A DNA stretch of 64,000 bases from Elizabethkingia meningoseptica_A. GTDB lineage: Bacteria; Bacteroidota; Bacteroidia; Flavobacteriales; Weeksellaceae. The translations under genes and the position numbers were made by a program. The stretch is taken from assembly GCF_045762675.1 (NCBI RefSeq), contig NZ_JBJDLK010000002.1, positions 62,001-126,000 of the forward strand. The letters are read 5' to 3'. Below, piece after piece: positions 17,297-26,000 of this stretch (position 1 is the first letter of the stretch; each line of letters begins with the position of its first letter). Below the pieces are notes generated by a model. It did no database searches and was not told the DNA's origin. It worked only from the letters and a program-made list of their open reading frames with translations.

Positions 17297-17339
17297 GTCT
17301 TTGATACTTAAAGATTTTTATTCTTCCTTTTTATCGGTG

Positions 17340-17837
17340 TTAATCATGAAGATAATGAAGAATTTGTGTCCACTCGGGAAGCTTTTTATCCAGTCCTACC
17401 GTATGTAATGGGCTGGAACTGGGGAGACTATATATTTTTACTGAAATCTCTTTATTTTTCAGCTGCCTGCTTAAATTTTTAAAAGCTTTCTGTCCGTTAC
17501 AGAAAATTGCCCTGATATTAGGAAAATCCACCAGTAATTGCGCAATATCATTCGCTTCTTCATTCTTAATATCGGTGTCTTTACTGCCTTTGCGTTCACA
17601 ACTTTCTATGGTATCCCATATTGCGATACGATTCCTTTTCAGCATGTCTACCCTTTTTTCATAATCTGTTTCCAGAGGTTCTGCAAGAATAGTGCTTATG
17701 AGTTTCCAGAAATGATTCTGCGGATGTGCATAATACTGCTGAGCTTCCAGAGATTTCACACCCGGCATAGAACCTAAAATGAGTATTTGTGAGTCCCGAT
17801 CTACAAAAGGCGGAAATGAGTTAATTCGTTTTTCCAT
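17340..17837 (-). CDS. DNA-deoxyinosine glycosylase (uracil-DNA glycosylase superfamily)
   Basis: 165 residues. The N-terminal ILGSMPGVKSLEAQQYYAHP block (about 20-39) is the GxxPG motif I of the UDG superfamily with Asn in the following PQNHFWKL, and SLPSSSPLH near 138 is motif II. This combination matches the hypoxanthine-DNA glycosylase group (family 6), which removes deaminated adenine from DNA. It overlaps the upstream lipoprotein gene by 17 bases, so the two are cotranscribed, though a functional link is not apparent. Confidence 0.82.
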   Translation of the reverse strand: MEKRINSFPPFVDRDSQILILGSMPGVKSLEAQQYYAHPQNHFWKLISTILAEPLETDYEKRVDMLKRNRIAIWDTIESCERKGSKDTDIKNEEANDIAQLLVDFPNIRAIFCNGQKAFKNLSRQLKNKEISVKIYSLPSSSPLHTVGLDKKLPEWTQILHYLHD

Positions 17838-18321
17838 TCATTTGCTGGTATATTCTTTTTTTGTTCTCCTGTAATTCTTTATTGGACATTACTTCAATAT
17901 CCTGCGTTTTTTCTTTGGCAAGTTCACTAAAATCTTTAGGTTTTTCTGTCAATTTACCGTTTTCGTCATAATACTTCCAGATTCCGTAAACATACCAGTG
18001 TCTGTATGTATCGGTAACATCTGTGCGGGTTTGTCCTTTAGAGGCCACTCTGCCATTTGGGTGATATGATTTTACCACAGCTGTATTTTTTCTGTATTTT
18101 TCTGTTTCTACCAATCGGTCTCCGTAACTGTATTTCCACAATCCTCTTTTCTCTCCGTGTTTGTAGCGCCCTGTTGCCAACATTTCACCATCTCCTGTAT
18201 ACAAAGTTTCTTTCCATTTGCCATGACGTTGTTTTTGTGCATCCCGCTGATTATATTTAGTACTGCAACTTACAAAAAACAGTAATAAAGCTACTGTAAA
18301 AATAGTTTGATATTTTTTCAT
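17821..18321 (-). CDS. MORN/YwqK-like repeat lipoprotein
   Basis: 166 residues from Met at 18321 (MKKYQTIFTVALLLFFVSC), where the signal peptide ends in a lipobox FVSC; two in-frame Met codons just upstream add seven residues. The mature protein has MORN-like units: GDGEMLATGRYKHGEKRGLW, YHPNGRVASKGQ and YYDENGKLTEKP. Such YwqK-type proteins are often annotated as antitoxin-like, but that name rests on thin evidence and no toxin is nearby. A close paralogue sits immediately upstream. Confidence 0.78.
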   Translation of the reverse strand: MKKYQTIFTVALLLFFVSCSTKYNQRDAQKQRHGKWKETLYTGDGEMLATGRYKHGEKRGLWKYSYGDRLVETEKYRKNTAVVKSYHPNGRVASKGQTRTDVTDTYRHWYVYGIWKYYDENGKLTEKPKDFSELAKEKTQDIEVMSNKELQENKKRIYQQMNGKTN

Positions 18322-18407
18322 ATTCATTGATTTAGAATTCAACTTAATTTTCCGGAACTATCCTTTTAACATCGTATTTACTTCGTTACCTCTTTACAAT
18401 ATGTCCT

Positions 18408-18453
18408 ATCGTCACTTTGAGTAAAATTCCTCCGGAATTTTGTATCGAAAAGT
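18408..18453 (+). repeat. Dispersed hairpin repeat, copy 1
   Basis: About 46 bases containing the perfect inverted pair AAAATTCC / GGAATTTT around a three-base loop, followed by TGTATCG. A similar copy lies inverted at 36219-36264: both share ATCGTCACTT, GTAA, ATTC and GAATTTTGTATCG in the same order. It sits in the 199-base spacer between the two lipoprotein genes. Confidence 0.65.
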
Positions 18454-18520
18454 TTAGGATTAAGTTCCTAATACGCTTCACTGCATTTCGCAATTAAGCT
18501 GACGAATTTTTATTTGATGA

Positions 18521-18967
18521 TTAAAAAAACTTCTTCACATCATATTTCATAATGCCATTTTCCTGATATTGATATAAATTTCCGTCTTTATAGTATTTTA
18601 TCCAAAGCAGATTTCCGTTCTTATCATATTCATACCAAGGTCCGAATTTGTACCAATGCCTTTTACCGTCTTTTGTTATATCCAGTTTGGATTGTCCTCT
18701 TGCCATTATAGTCTTATCCGGATAAAAATAATGGGTGATAATCATCTTTTTTCTAATCTTATCCCGCTGATATAAAATATCTCCAAAAGAATATTTCCAT
18801 TTTCCAACTTGCTCCCCATGTTTATACCTTCCCTTACTGGTAACATATCCATCGAATGTGGGTTTTGTCTCCTGCCAGTAACCATGTCTTTGTTTATTTG
18901 TGTCCCTCTGGTTAATACTACATGAAAACAAGATCGCAAATAGTAAAAGTAAAACAACCTTATTCAT
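18521..18967 (-). CDS. MORN/YwqK-like repeat lipoprotein, paralogue
   Basis: 148 residues with a lipoprotein signal (MNKVVLLLLFAILFSC). The mature part is clearly homologous to the neighbour at 17.8 kb: INQRDTNKQRHGYWQE against YNQRDAQKQRHGKWKE, then SKGRYKHGEQVGKWKYSFGD against TGRYKHGEKRGLWKYSYGD. Divergence is high, so the duplication is old. The last 35 residues contain tandem Tyr/Gly units (YEYDKNGNLLWIKYYKDGN). Role unknown; probably periplasmic or outer-membrane attached. Confidence 0.75.
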   Translation of the reverse strand: MNKVVLLLLFAILFSCSINQRDTNKQRHGYWQETKPTFDGYVTSKGRYKHGEQVGKWKYSFGDILYQRDKIRKKMIITHYFYPDKTIMARGQSKLDITKDGKRHWYKFGPWYEYDKNGNLLWIKYYKDGNLYQYQENGIMKYDVKKFF

Positions 18968-18982
18968 ACCTGTTCTATTCCA

Positions 18983-19016
18983 GTAGAATAAAAATAGGAA
19001 AATATTTTTATTCTAC
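18983..19016. repeat. Inverted repeat upstream of the lipoprotein gene
   Basis: Perfect 14-bp arms (GTAGAATAAAAATA at 18983-18996 and its complement at 19003-19016) around GGAAAA. It begins 16 bases upstream of the minus-strand ATG at 18967 and could be an operator or leader hairpin. Confidence 0.6.
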
Positions 19017-19141
19017 AAGTATAGAATTAGAGAAATAAGATTTTAGAGATAATTTTTTTAATTAAAAACTATCTATTTTATCTTCATAAAAATGGAAAGT
19101 TTAGAGACTTGCCGGAAAAATTAATTAAAAACCGGAAGGTA

Positions 19142-19170
19142 ATGTTTTAAATAACAATATGTTAAAACAT
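19142..19170. repeat. Inverted repeat upstream of the GG-leader peptide gene
   Basis: Nine-bp arms ATGTTTTAA (19142-19150) and TTAAAACAT (19162-19170) with an 11-base spacer, about 70 bases before the peptide start. Candidate regulator site in an AT-rich spacer, so chance is a real alternative. Confidence 0.35.
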
Positions 19171-19238
19171 ATTAAAAAGTAGAATTAATGCTTATTTTTT
19201 ATTAAATTGTAGAAATAAATACTTAAAATAAATACAAC

Positions 19239-19421
19239 ATGAAAAAAAAATCTACTAAAAGAAAAATGTCACGAAATCAAATGAGAACTGTTAGCGGAGG
19301 GTTATATCAAACTATAGAGAATACCTTTTCCGAGTGCGGAAATACCAACAGGTGTTCAAGCGGATGTTATAGTTTAGCACCCGGTGGTGGCTATCAGTGT
19401 AGTACTTGTTGTATAGCCTGA
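19239..19421 (+). CDS. Six-cysteine GG-leader (bacteriocin-like) peptide precursor
   Basis: 60 residues. A very basic leader (MKKKSTKRKMSRNQMRTVSGG) ends in Gly-Gly at 20-21, the classic cleavage site of C39-type bacteriocin exporters. The predicted 39-residue core carries six cysteines (33, 39, 43, 54, 57, 58), a GGG turn at 49-51 and a terminal CCIA. The TGA stop overlaps the ATG of a TlpA-like thioredoxin as TGATG, so both proteins are made together and the thioredoxin is likely to act on these cysteines. No exporter/peptidase, radical SAM, ATP-grasp or lanthionine enzyme is in the window. Weeksellaceae carry related peptides usually called bacteriocin-like, without known activity. Confidence 0.72.
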   Translation: MKKKSTKRKMSRNQMRTVSGGLYQTIENTFSECGNTNRCSSGCYSLAPGGGYQCSTCCIA

Positions 19422-20497
19422 TGAAAAAGTTTAATAAATTCTTCACTATTCTTATTTTCTGTTTTTTGTGTAACAATCTATGGTGGGCACAGAAGACAAA
19501 GGGTTACTTATCTGTTAACGGAACAATAAATACTGTGGACGGTGATTCGTTAACTTTTAGCCATGGATTCTTAGACACTAAATTTTACGAGAAACCAACA
19601 CTGATAAGTATCGTTAAAAAAGGCTCTTTTCCATTAAAACTACCCACTCCTTCTTATCCCCAGCTCTATGCACTTACAGCTACCAGCCAAAAAGATTTTT
19701 TGTTTATAAAAGGTGATTTTTTTATAGATAAAACTACAGCCAATATTGATATTGACATTAACGGGCGAAAAGAAAACATAGATGGTAAAACCTATCAGGA
19801 GTACAAAAATAAATTTCTGCCTTTTTTTATTAATAATAAAGAAAATATAATGACAGCAAGTATTGACGGGTTGCTTTATGAAGATAAAGACTTTAATCAA
19901 AAACTATTGAAATATATTGAAGAAACCCCACACTCCTTTGTTGCTCTTTGGGCTCTTATATTAGGCGTTAATAAGAACGGGAATATCTCAGCTTATGAAA
20001 AAGCTATACATTCTTTTAGTACCGATGTAAAGAAAAGCCGTTTATGGAAAATCTTTAATATACATTTTAACAAAATCAGGATAAAAGATCATCATTTATT
20101 TCCTAAATTAAGCTTAAAGAATCAACAGCTGAAAGAAGAAACTCTGGTAATACCCAAGACAAAATATGTATTGGTAGATTATTGGTTTAGTACATGTAAG
20201 CCTTGTTTAGAGGCTTTCCCAAAACTTAAAGAAATTTACACAAAATACCATCAGTCAGGTTTTGATATTGTGGGTATTTCTGTTGACCAAACAAAAAGAA
20301 TTTCAAATTGGAATAAAAGAATAGATGATTTTTCGTTGCCGTGGAAACAGTATCTGGATGAGAACGGAAAAGAGGCTAGCCAAGACAACATAACTTCTTT
20401 TCCTCATAATTTTTTATTAGAGAACGGAAAAGTTATCAACCGGAAATTATCTTTAGAAGAGCTCGAAGTATTCTTAGAAATGAACCTGAAAAAATAA
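19421..20497 (+). CDS. TlpA-like thioredoxin-fold protein coupled to the GG peptide
   Basis: 358 residues from the ATG at 19421, which overlaps the peptide stop; a frame extension to 19406 lies inside the peptide gene and is rejected. The signal peptide ends near LWWAQ. An N-terminal DUF4369-like beta domain (about 30-115) and a helical middle precede a C-terminal thioredoxin domain with the active site STCKPC (Cys 259 and 262) and the later cis-Pro segment ITSFPHNFLL. Such exported proteins reduce or isomerise disulfides in the periplasm. The coupling to a six-Cys peptide makes that peptide the obvious candidate substrate, which is inference. Confidence 0.8.
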   Translation: MKKFNKFFTILIFCFLCNNLWWAQKTKGYLSVNGTINTVDGDSLTFSHGFLDTKFYEKPTLISIVKKGSFPLKLPTPSYPQLYALTATSQKDFLFIKGDFFIDKTTANIDIDINGRKENIDGKTYQEYKNKFLPFFINNKENIMTASIDGLLYEDKDFNQKLLKYIEETPHSFVALWALILGVNKNGNISAYEKAIHSFSTDVKKSRLWKIFNIHFNKIRIKDHHLFPKLSLKNQQLKEETLVIPKTKYVLVDYWFSTCKPCLEAFPKLKEIYTKYHQSGFDIVGISVDQTKRISNWNKRIDDFSLPWKQYLDENGKEASQDNITSFPHNFLLENGKVINRKLSLEELEVFLEMNLKK

Positions 20498-20538
20498 TAT
20501 ATTCCAAACTGTAAACGATTCAATTATAAAATCCTACA

Positions 20539-20568
20539 AAAAACCACTTCAGTACAGAAGTGGTTTTT
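20539..20568. terminator. Bidirectional terminator between the TlpA-like gene and kbl
   Basis: Perfect 12-bp stem (AAAAACCACTTC with its complement) and a six-base loop between two convergent stop codons at 20497 and 20591; T-tracts exist on both strands. Confidence 0.88.
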
Positions 20569-20590
20569 ATTTTATTTTGATTCAGAGGAA

Positions 20591-21784
20591 TTATATCACT
20601 CTTAATTCTTTTCCTACTTTAATAAAAGCTGCAATTGCTTTATCAAGATTTTCGCGTGAATGTGCAGCAGAAAGCTGAACTCTTATTCTTGCTTTTCCTT
20701 TAGGTACTACAGGATAGAAGAAACCAATTACATAAATTCCCTCTTCCAGTAATTTATCTGCCATTTGCTGAGAAAGCTTCGCATCATATAACATTACCGG
20801 TACAATGGCTGCGTCGCCTTCAGGAATATCAAAACCTGCTTCAACCATTTTAGTACGGAAGTACTGTGCATTTTCCATTACTTTATCTCTTCTGGAAGTA
20901 TCATCAGATATCAGCTCCAATACTTTTGTTGCAGCACCAACGATTCCCGGCGCCAAAGAGTTAGAAAATAAATAAGGTCTTGAACGCTGACGAAGCATAT
21001 CGATAATTTCTTTTTTACCGGATGTAAATCCGCCTAATGCGCCACCTAACGCCTTACCTAAAGTAGAAGTAATAATATCTACTCTACCCATTACATCATT
21101 GGCTTCATGTGTTCCACGTCCGGTTTTACCAATAAATCCGGTAGCGTGAGAATCATCAACCATTACCAATGCATCGTATTTCTCCGCAAGATCACATACA
21201 CCTTTCAGATCAGCAACAATACCATCCATAGAGAAAACACCATCAGTAACAATAATCTTGAATCTGTGATTTTTTTCAGAAGCTGCTTTTAGCTGAGCTT
21301 CAAGATCCTCCATATTATTGTTTTTATATCTGTATCTTGCCGCTTTACAAAGTCTTACCCCATCGATAATAGAAGCGTGGTTCAGCTCGTCTGAAATAAT
21401 AGCATCTTCATCTGTAAACAAAGGTTCGAAGACACCTCCGTTTGCATCAAAACATGCCGCGTAAAGAATCGTATCCTCTGTTCCTAAAAATTCTGAGATC
21501 TTTTGTTCAAGGTTTTTATGAATATCCTGGGTACCACAAATAAATCTTACAGATGCCATACCATAACCATGTGTGTCCATTGCAGCCTGAGAAGCTTTAA
21601 TTACCTCCGGATTATTTGCTAATCCTAAATAATTATTCGCACAGAAATTGAGTAAAGTTTTACCGTTTGCTACAATTTCAGCATCCTGTGAAGAAGTAAT
21701 GATCCTTTCTCTTTTGTATAATCCGTCAGCATCTATTTGTGCCAGTTCGTTTTGAAGATTCTCTAAAAATTTTGGGCTAATCAT
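20591..21784 (-). CDS. kbl: Glycine C-acetyltransferase (2-amino-3-ketobutyrate CoA ligase)
   Basis: 397 residues, the exact family length. The PLP-binding lysine is K244 in TSTLGKALGGALGG. Other markers are CANNYLGLANNP near 48-59, MASVRFICGTQ near 76-86 and VDDSHATGF near 209-217. It splits 2-amino-3-ketobutyrate with CoA into glycine and acetyl-CoA in threonine breakdown. No threonine dehydrogenase gene is adjacent. Other alpha-oxoamine synthases (BioF, SPT) are related, but the RVQLSAAHSRE C-terminus and overall pattern favour Kbl. Confidence 0.93.
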   Translation of the reverse strand: MISPKFLENLQNELAQIDADGLYKRERIITSSQDAEIVANGKTLLNFCANNYLGLANNPEVIKASQAAMDTHGYGMASVRFICGTQDIHKNLEQKISEFLGTEDTILYAACFDANGGVFEPLFTDEDAIISDELNHASIIDGVRLCKAARYRYKNNNMEDLEAQLKAASEKNHRFKIIVTDGVFSMDGIVADLKGVCDLAEKYDALVMVDDSHATGFIGKTGRGTHEANDVMGRVDIITSTLGKALGGALGGFTSGKKEIIDMLRQRSRPYLFSNSLAPGIVGAATKVLELISDDTSRRDKVMENAQYFRTKMVEAGFDIPEGDAAIVPVMLYDAKLSQQMADKLLEEGIYVIGFFYPVVPKGKARIRVQLSAAHSRENLDKAIAAFIKVGKELRVI

Positions 21785-21812
21785 ATCGTTTAATTTGATT
21801 CGCTAATTTATG

Positions 21813-21839
21813 AAAAAAGCCTCCAGTAAAGAAGGCTTT
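21813..21839 (-). terminator. Terminator after the first PBP4 gene
   Basis: On the minus strand AAAGCCT pairs with AGGCTTT around a short loop and is followed by a run of six T. It lies 21 bases past the stop at 21860. Confidence 0.7.
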
Positions 21840-21859
21840 AAGTTGTATTTAAGAAAATT

Positions 21860-23314
21860 TTATAATTGTAATGTTGGTTCCAGCAGTTGCTCCATCTTAC
21901 GCTTCACCTGATCCACCGAACCGCTGTAATTATTAATCATCAAGGAGAAGGTTAAAGTTTTACCTGTTCTGGTCTTAATATAACCTGCTAAAGTCTTTAC
22001 TCTGTTCAGCGTTCCGGTCTTTGCAAATATCTGTCCGTTGGCTTGATTGTATAAAAACATTCTCTTCAAAGTTCCTGAATTTCCGGCGATAGGCAGTGAA
22101 TCAAAATAAGTTTTGAAATACGGCTGTTTCATCAGTTGTGCTAAGAACTTTACATGTGCCAGCGGTGTCACCGTATTACTTTTTGAAAGTCCGCTTCCGT
22201 CGGCATAATTAAGTCCTGCAAAATCAAAACCAATAGAACTCAGGTGGCTGGTAACAGCACTTCTTCCTGAATCAAGAGACATATCACCATTCGTATAGAA
22301 ACCTGAAACCCGAAGAATTGCTTCTGCAAAAACATTACTACTATTCTGGTTGGTATAGTAAATAATATCCTCTAACGTCGGAGACTTCTGTTCTGCCAGA
22401 AATACTCTTTCTTCCGGTGCTGCATCAATTGTACGGCTAACCACTTTCCCTGTTACACCTACTCCGCTCTTCAATAATGAAGCACGAAGATTGTTCGCCA
22501 GATAAGCAGGTGCATCTGGTAGTTTACCCAACAAATAAGAATTTCCTTCAAATTTCTCTGCATATACCAATTGTTTGCTGTACGGAGAAATATAATAGTA
22601 ACTCTTTTCGCTGGAAGCCGGTCGTTTTGCTTTAACGACCATTTTTTCATTCTGTGGATTTATATTCTGGGTATTTCCTACCGGCAGATAATAATTGTTG
22701 TGTTCCAGCCATACAATATTAGGAGGAAGAATGGTTTCAGCAGATTTAAATACACCAGATTCTATAACAATTTCACCGTTCACTCTCTTTATTCCGGCTC
22801 TGTTAATGGCATCTTTAAAGTTACTTATAACAGCCCAGTACGAATCTGCACCCGCGTGGTTGCTTCCCAGGCTGGGGTCACCACTTCCTATAATATACAG
22901 GTTTCCTTCCAGTACACCTTCCGGTGAGATATTACCGGAATATTCTAATTGTGTTGACCACTGATACTTTTTACCAAAAAGTGCATAAGCAGTATCCGTA
23001 GTTAACAGTTTTGTTGTAGATGCCGGCACCAAAGGAGTTCCTTCATTATAGCAGGTAATCATCTTATTCGTCTGCGGGTCATATACCGCAAATCCCCATC
23101 TTGCATAACGCAAAACCGGATCGCTCTGGATCCTGGTTAATTCAGTGTCTAACTGATCTTTCGGGCTCAGGAGGGATTTCTCAGCCGTCATTTCTTTTCC
23201 CACAAGCTGCTGCTCCGCATATACCTGCGGATAATAAGTTGGTACAGAAGTTTGTGCTAAAAGAAATGAAGTAAAGAGTAGTAAATTCCCCGAGAAAAGT
23301 TTCACTAGATTCAT
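21860..23314 (-). CDS. dacB: D-alanyl-D-alanine carboxypeptidase/endopeptidase, PBP4 type (copy 1)
   Basis: 484 residues with a signal peptide ending near FLLAQ. The three penicillin-binding motifs of the S13 family are intact: SxxK is STTK at 99-102, SxN is SSN near 326 (NQNSSNVFAE) and KTG lies in FAKTGTLNRV near 430. The long insertion between SxxK and SxN is typical of PBP4. It trims or cuts peptidoglycan cross-links in the periplasm. A second, divergent PBP4 lies at 56.4 kb. The gene stands alone with its own downstream terminator. Confidence 0.93.
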   Translation of the reverse strand: MNLVKLFSGNLLLFTSFLLAQTSVPTYYPQVYAEQQLVGKEMTAEKSLLSPKDQLDTELTRIQSDPVLRYARWGFAVYDPQTNKMITCYNEGTPLVPASTTKLLTTDTAYALFGKKYQWSTQLEYSGNISPEGVLEGNLYIIGSGDPSLGSNHAGADSYWAVISNFKDAINRAGIKRVNGEIVIESGVFKSAETILPPNIVWLEHNNYYLPVGNTQNINPQNEKMVVKAKRPASSEKSYYYISPYSKQLVYAEKFEGNSYLLGKLPDAPAYLANNLRASLLKSGVGVTGKVVSRTIDAAPEERVFLAEQKSPTLEDIIYYTNQNSSNVFAEAILRVSGFYTNGDMSLDSGRSAVTSHLSSIGFDFAGLNYADGSGLSKSNTVTPLAHVKFLAQLMKQPYFKTYFDSLPIAGNSGTLKRMFLYNQANGQIFAKTGTLNRVKTLAGYIKTRTGKTLTFSLMINNYSGSVDQVKRKMEQLLEPTLQL

Positions 23315-23462
23315 TTATCAAATATTTACATAAAACATTAAAACGCTGGAGATTTACAAAAAAGTAAATATTCCAGCCTTAAAAACGAAATAAAAGTACT
23401 AATTATTATTTCTAATATGAATCCGGGGTGTATTAAAGCTTCCTAACTTTTGTTAAAAATAG

Positions 23463-25910
23463 TTAAAAATCGACATAAATATTCAACTTCACACTTTTGT
23501 ATCCTGAAATTTCGTCAAACTCATCGATGGATTTCAGAACGAATTGTTTAAACAAATTATATTTTTTTCCTTTGGGAAGTTTAAGTAAAATCTGATACTG
23601 GTATAAATTGTTTATTCGGAATATTTGTGACTTTTCCGGGCCGAGAATGCATTCTTCCGGCAGGTATTTACGGAGAACCGAACCTAAAAATTTAGCCGCT
23701 CTTTCTATTTTATCTTCTTTTCGGTGCTTCAGTTCTATGTGAATTAATTTTACAAAAGGCGGATATAAAAAACGGTTCCTTTCCTGAATAAAGTATTCGT
23801 ATATATGATTAGGATCCTTTGATAATTTCTCAAAAATGGTTTGGTACGGATTATAGGTCTGAAGCAGCATCCTTCCTTCCTGCGTGGTTCTGCCGGCACG
23901 TCCTGCCATTTGAGTAAACAACTGATAGGCTCTTTCCTCTGCGCGGAAGTCCTGAATATGGAGCATCGCATCGGATTTAGGAACGACAACAAGATCTACA
24001 TGATCAAAATCCAGTCCTTTTGAAATCATCTGTGTTCCTATAATAATATCCAGTTCTCTGTTTTCTACGCTTTCGAAGAATTTTTCATAGGCAAACTTGG
24101 TCCGCATTGCATCTAAATCCATTCTGCCAACTGCCGCCTCAGGAAATAAAGCCTGAACTTCTTCTTCCAGCTGCTGAATTCCAAGTCCTTTAGCGGTAAG
24201 ATTTTCCGAATGACAAGACGGGCACTCTTTCGGCACTCCCGCTCGCTGACCACAGTAATGGCATTTCAGTTCATTAGAGGCTTTGTGGTACGTCATTACC
24301 ACATCACAATTGCTGCAATATTGTGCATAGCCACAGCTTTCACATTCTATCACATTCGCATATCCTCTGCGGTTATGGAGTACAATAACCTGCTTTTTCT
24401 TTTCAAGCTGTTCTCTTATTTCGAGAATCATCTGAACTGTAAAGCTGCCTTTTGTGGTTTTAAGATTCTGGGCTTCTTTAAAATCAATCAGGTTAATCTT
24501 TGGGACTTTACTTCCGCCAAAACGCTCTTCCAGTTTTACCAATCCTGTTTTCCCTGTTAATGCTGCATGGTAAGATTCTACCGAAGGTGTTGCACTTCCC
24601 AGCAATACTTTTGATTCATAAAATTTCCCGAGTACAATCGCCGCATCTTTAGCATTGAAAAACGGCTGTACTGTTGTTGTTTTATATTGTGAATCATGTT
24701 CTTCATCCACAACAATCAGTCCAAGATTCTGAAAAGGTAAAAACAGAGCATTACGGGTTCCTAAAATAATTTTTAGTTGGTTATTCCTTACTTTTTTCCA
24801 TACTTCAACTTTTTCGAAATCGGTAAGTTTGGAGTGGTAAAAGCCAAGTGACTGCCCATATTTTTTTTCCAGACGCTGGGTAATCTGTTTGGTAAGCCCT
24901 ACTTCAGGAAACAGCATCAGTACATTTTTTCCCTGATTAACTGTTTCTTCAATTTTGGAAATATACAAATGTGTTTTACCGGAACCGGTAACACCGTGTA
25001 ATAAAACCACATCTTTGGTTTCAAAGTGTTTCCCCATTTCCCATAAGGCTTTCTGCTGGAAGTCTGCAAGCTGTTCTATGCTTTCCAGGTCGCCATCGTA
25101 AGCATCAATCCGGTCTTTCTGCAGGTAAAATTCTTCAACATAACCTTTATCTATAAGGGCCCGGAGCTGTTGGCTGGTAAAAAATTTATCTTCAAAAAGT
25201 TCAGATTTTTTGATGAACTGGTTGTCAGATGTTGATTTATCCAGAATAGCCAGAAATAAATCTTTTTGCTTCGGTGCTTTGTTAAGACCCGACAGAATTT
25301 CGGAAATATTAGCGCTTCCCAATAAACCGTCTTTTAGCTTTAGGTAAGAAACTTCTTTGGCTTTATATTTTTCACTGATTTTCTCATCGATGATAATCAA
25401 ACGCTCATCGATAAGGCTGTTCAGGGTTTTAATGACTTCTTTTCTTGGTATAAAGGCTTCCAGCTCCTGAAGATTGATTACCGATTTCACTTCAAGGGCC
25501 TGCATCAGGTGGAGTTCGTGGACATCCAGAACTTCGTAATCTACTTCTACATCAGGGTTTCTGCGTACATAGGTTTCACTTTCCAGCTTCAGTGAAGAAG
25601 GAAATGCAAAACGGTAAACTTCACCTACATTGCACAAATAATAATCGGAAATCCACTGCCAGAACTTCAGCTGCTCTGCCGGCAGAATGGCTTCATTATC
25701 CAGCGCTGAAATAATTTCTTTGGGCAGGAAAGCTTCCGGTTCACGGTCATGAAGCTCCGTAATGATTCCGGTATAGAGTTTTTTTCCTCCAAAAGGAATT
25801 ACCACACGCATTCCTTCACTCAGTTTACCATATAAAAAAACAGGAACTTTATAGGTATAAGTTCCTTTTATATTTAACGGTAAAATGATCTGTGCAAACA
25901 TCATTTCCAA
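23463..25910 (-). CDS. priA: Primosomal protein N' (replication restart helicase)
   Basis: 815 residues. The N-terminal DNA-binding domain (IILPLNIKGTYTYKVP to about residue 110) is followed by a helicase core with Walker A GVTGSGKTH, Walker B VVDEEHDSQYK and motif VI QMAGRAGRT. Between the RecA folds are eight cysteines in four CxxC pairs (CESC, CSNC, CHYC, CPSC), the zinc-binding strand-displacement module. It reloads the replisome at stalled forks. Met1 or Met4 could be the start, with little difference. Confidence 0.96.
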   Translation of the reverse strand: MEMMFAQIILPLNIKGTYTYKVPVFLYGKLSEGMRVVIPFGGKKLYTGIITELHDREPEAFLPKEIISALDNEAILPAEQLKFWQWISDYYLCNVGEVYRFAFPSSLKLESETYVRRNPDVEVDYEVLDVHELHLMQALEVKSVINLQELEAFIPRKEVIKTLNSLIDERLIIIDEKISEKYKAKEVSYLKLKDGLLGSANISEILSGLNKAPKQKDLFLAILDKSTSDNQFIKKSELFEDKFFTSQQLRALIDKGYVEEFYLQKDRIDAYDGDLESIEQLADFQQKALWEMGKHFETKDVVLLHGVTGSGKTHLYISKIEETVNQGKNVLMLFPEVGLTKQITQRLEKKYGQSLGFYHSKLTDFEKVEVWKKVRNNQLKIILGTRNALFLPFQNLGLIVVDEEHDSQYKTTTVQPFFNAKDAAIVLGKFYESKVLLGSATPSVESYHAALTGKTGLVKLEERFGGSKVPKINLIDFKEAQNLKTTKGSFTVQMILEIREQLEKKKQVIVLHNRRGYANVIECESCGYAQYCSNCDVVMTYHKASNELKCHYCGQRAGVPKECPSCHSENLTAKGLGIQQLEEEVQALFPEAAVGRMDLDAMRTKFAYEKFFESVENRELDIIIGTQMISKGLDFDHVDLVVVPKSDAMLHIQDFRAEERAYQLFTQMAGRAGRTTQEGRMLLQTYNPYQTIFEKLSKDPNHIYEYFIQERNRFLYPPFVKLIHIELKHRKEDKIERAAKFLGSVLRKYLPEECILGPEKSQIFRINNLYQYQILLKLPKGKKYNLFKQFVLKSIDEFDEISGYKSVKLNIYVDF

Positions 25911-25931
25911 TCTGAAAATTTGAAGTTGAAC

Positions 25932-25987
25932 AAATTTGAAAATGAGAATACATTCCGAAGATTATGCATTAACTCATTTTCAAATTT
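25932..25987. repeat. 15-bp perfect inverted repeat between priA and the proline dehydrogenase gene
   Basis: AAATTTGAAAATGAG (25932-25946) and its complement (25973-25987) with a 26-base spacer, inside the 90-base intergenic region. It could fold in RNA after the dehydrogenase stop and act as a weak terminator. Confidence 0.6.
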
Positions 25988-26000
25988 TATATTTTCTGAA

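Noticed and set aside
17821..18967. Toxin-antitoxin module
   Set aside because: YwqK-type proteins are sometimes called antitoxins, but both copies are lipoproteins and no toxin gene is adjacent.
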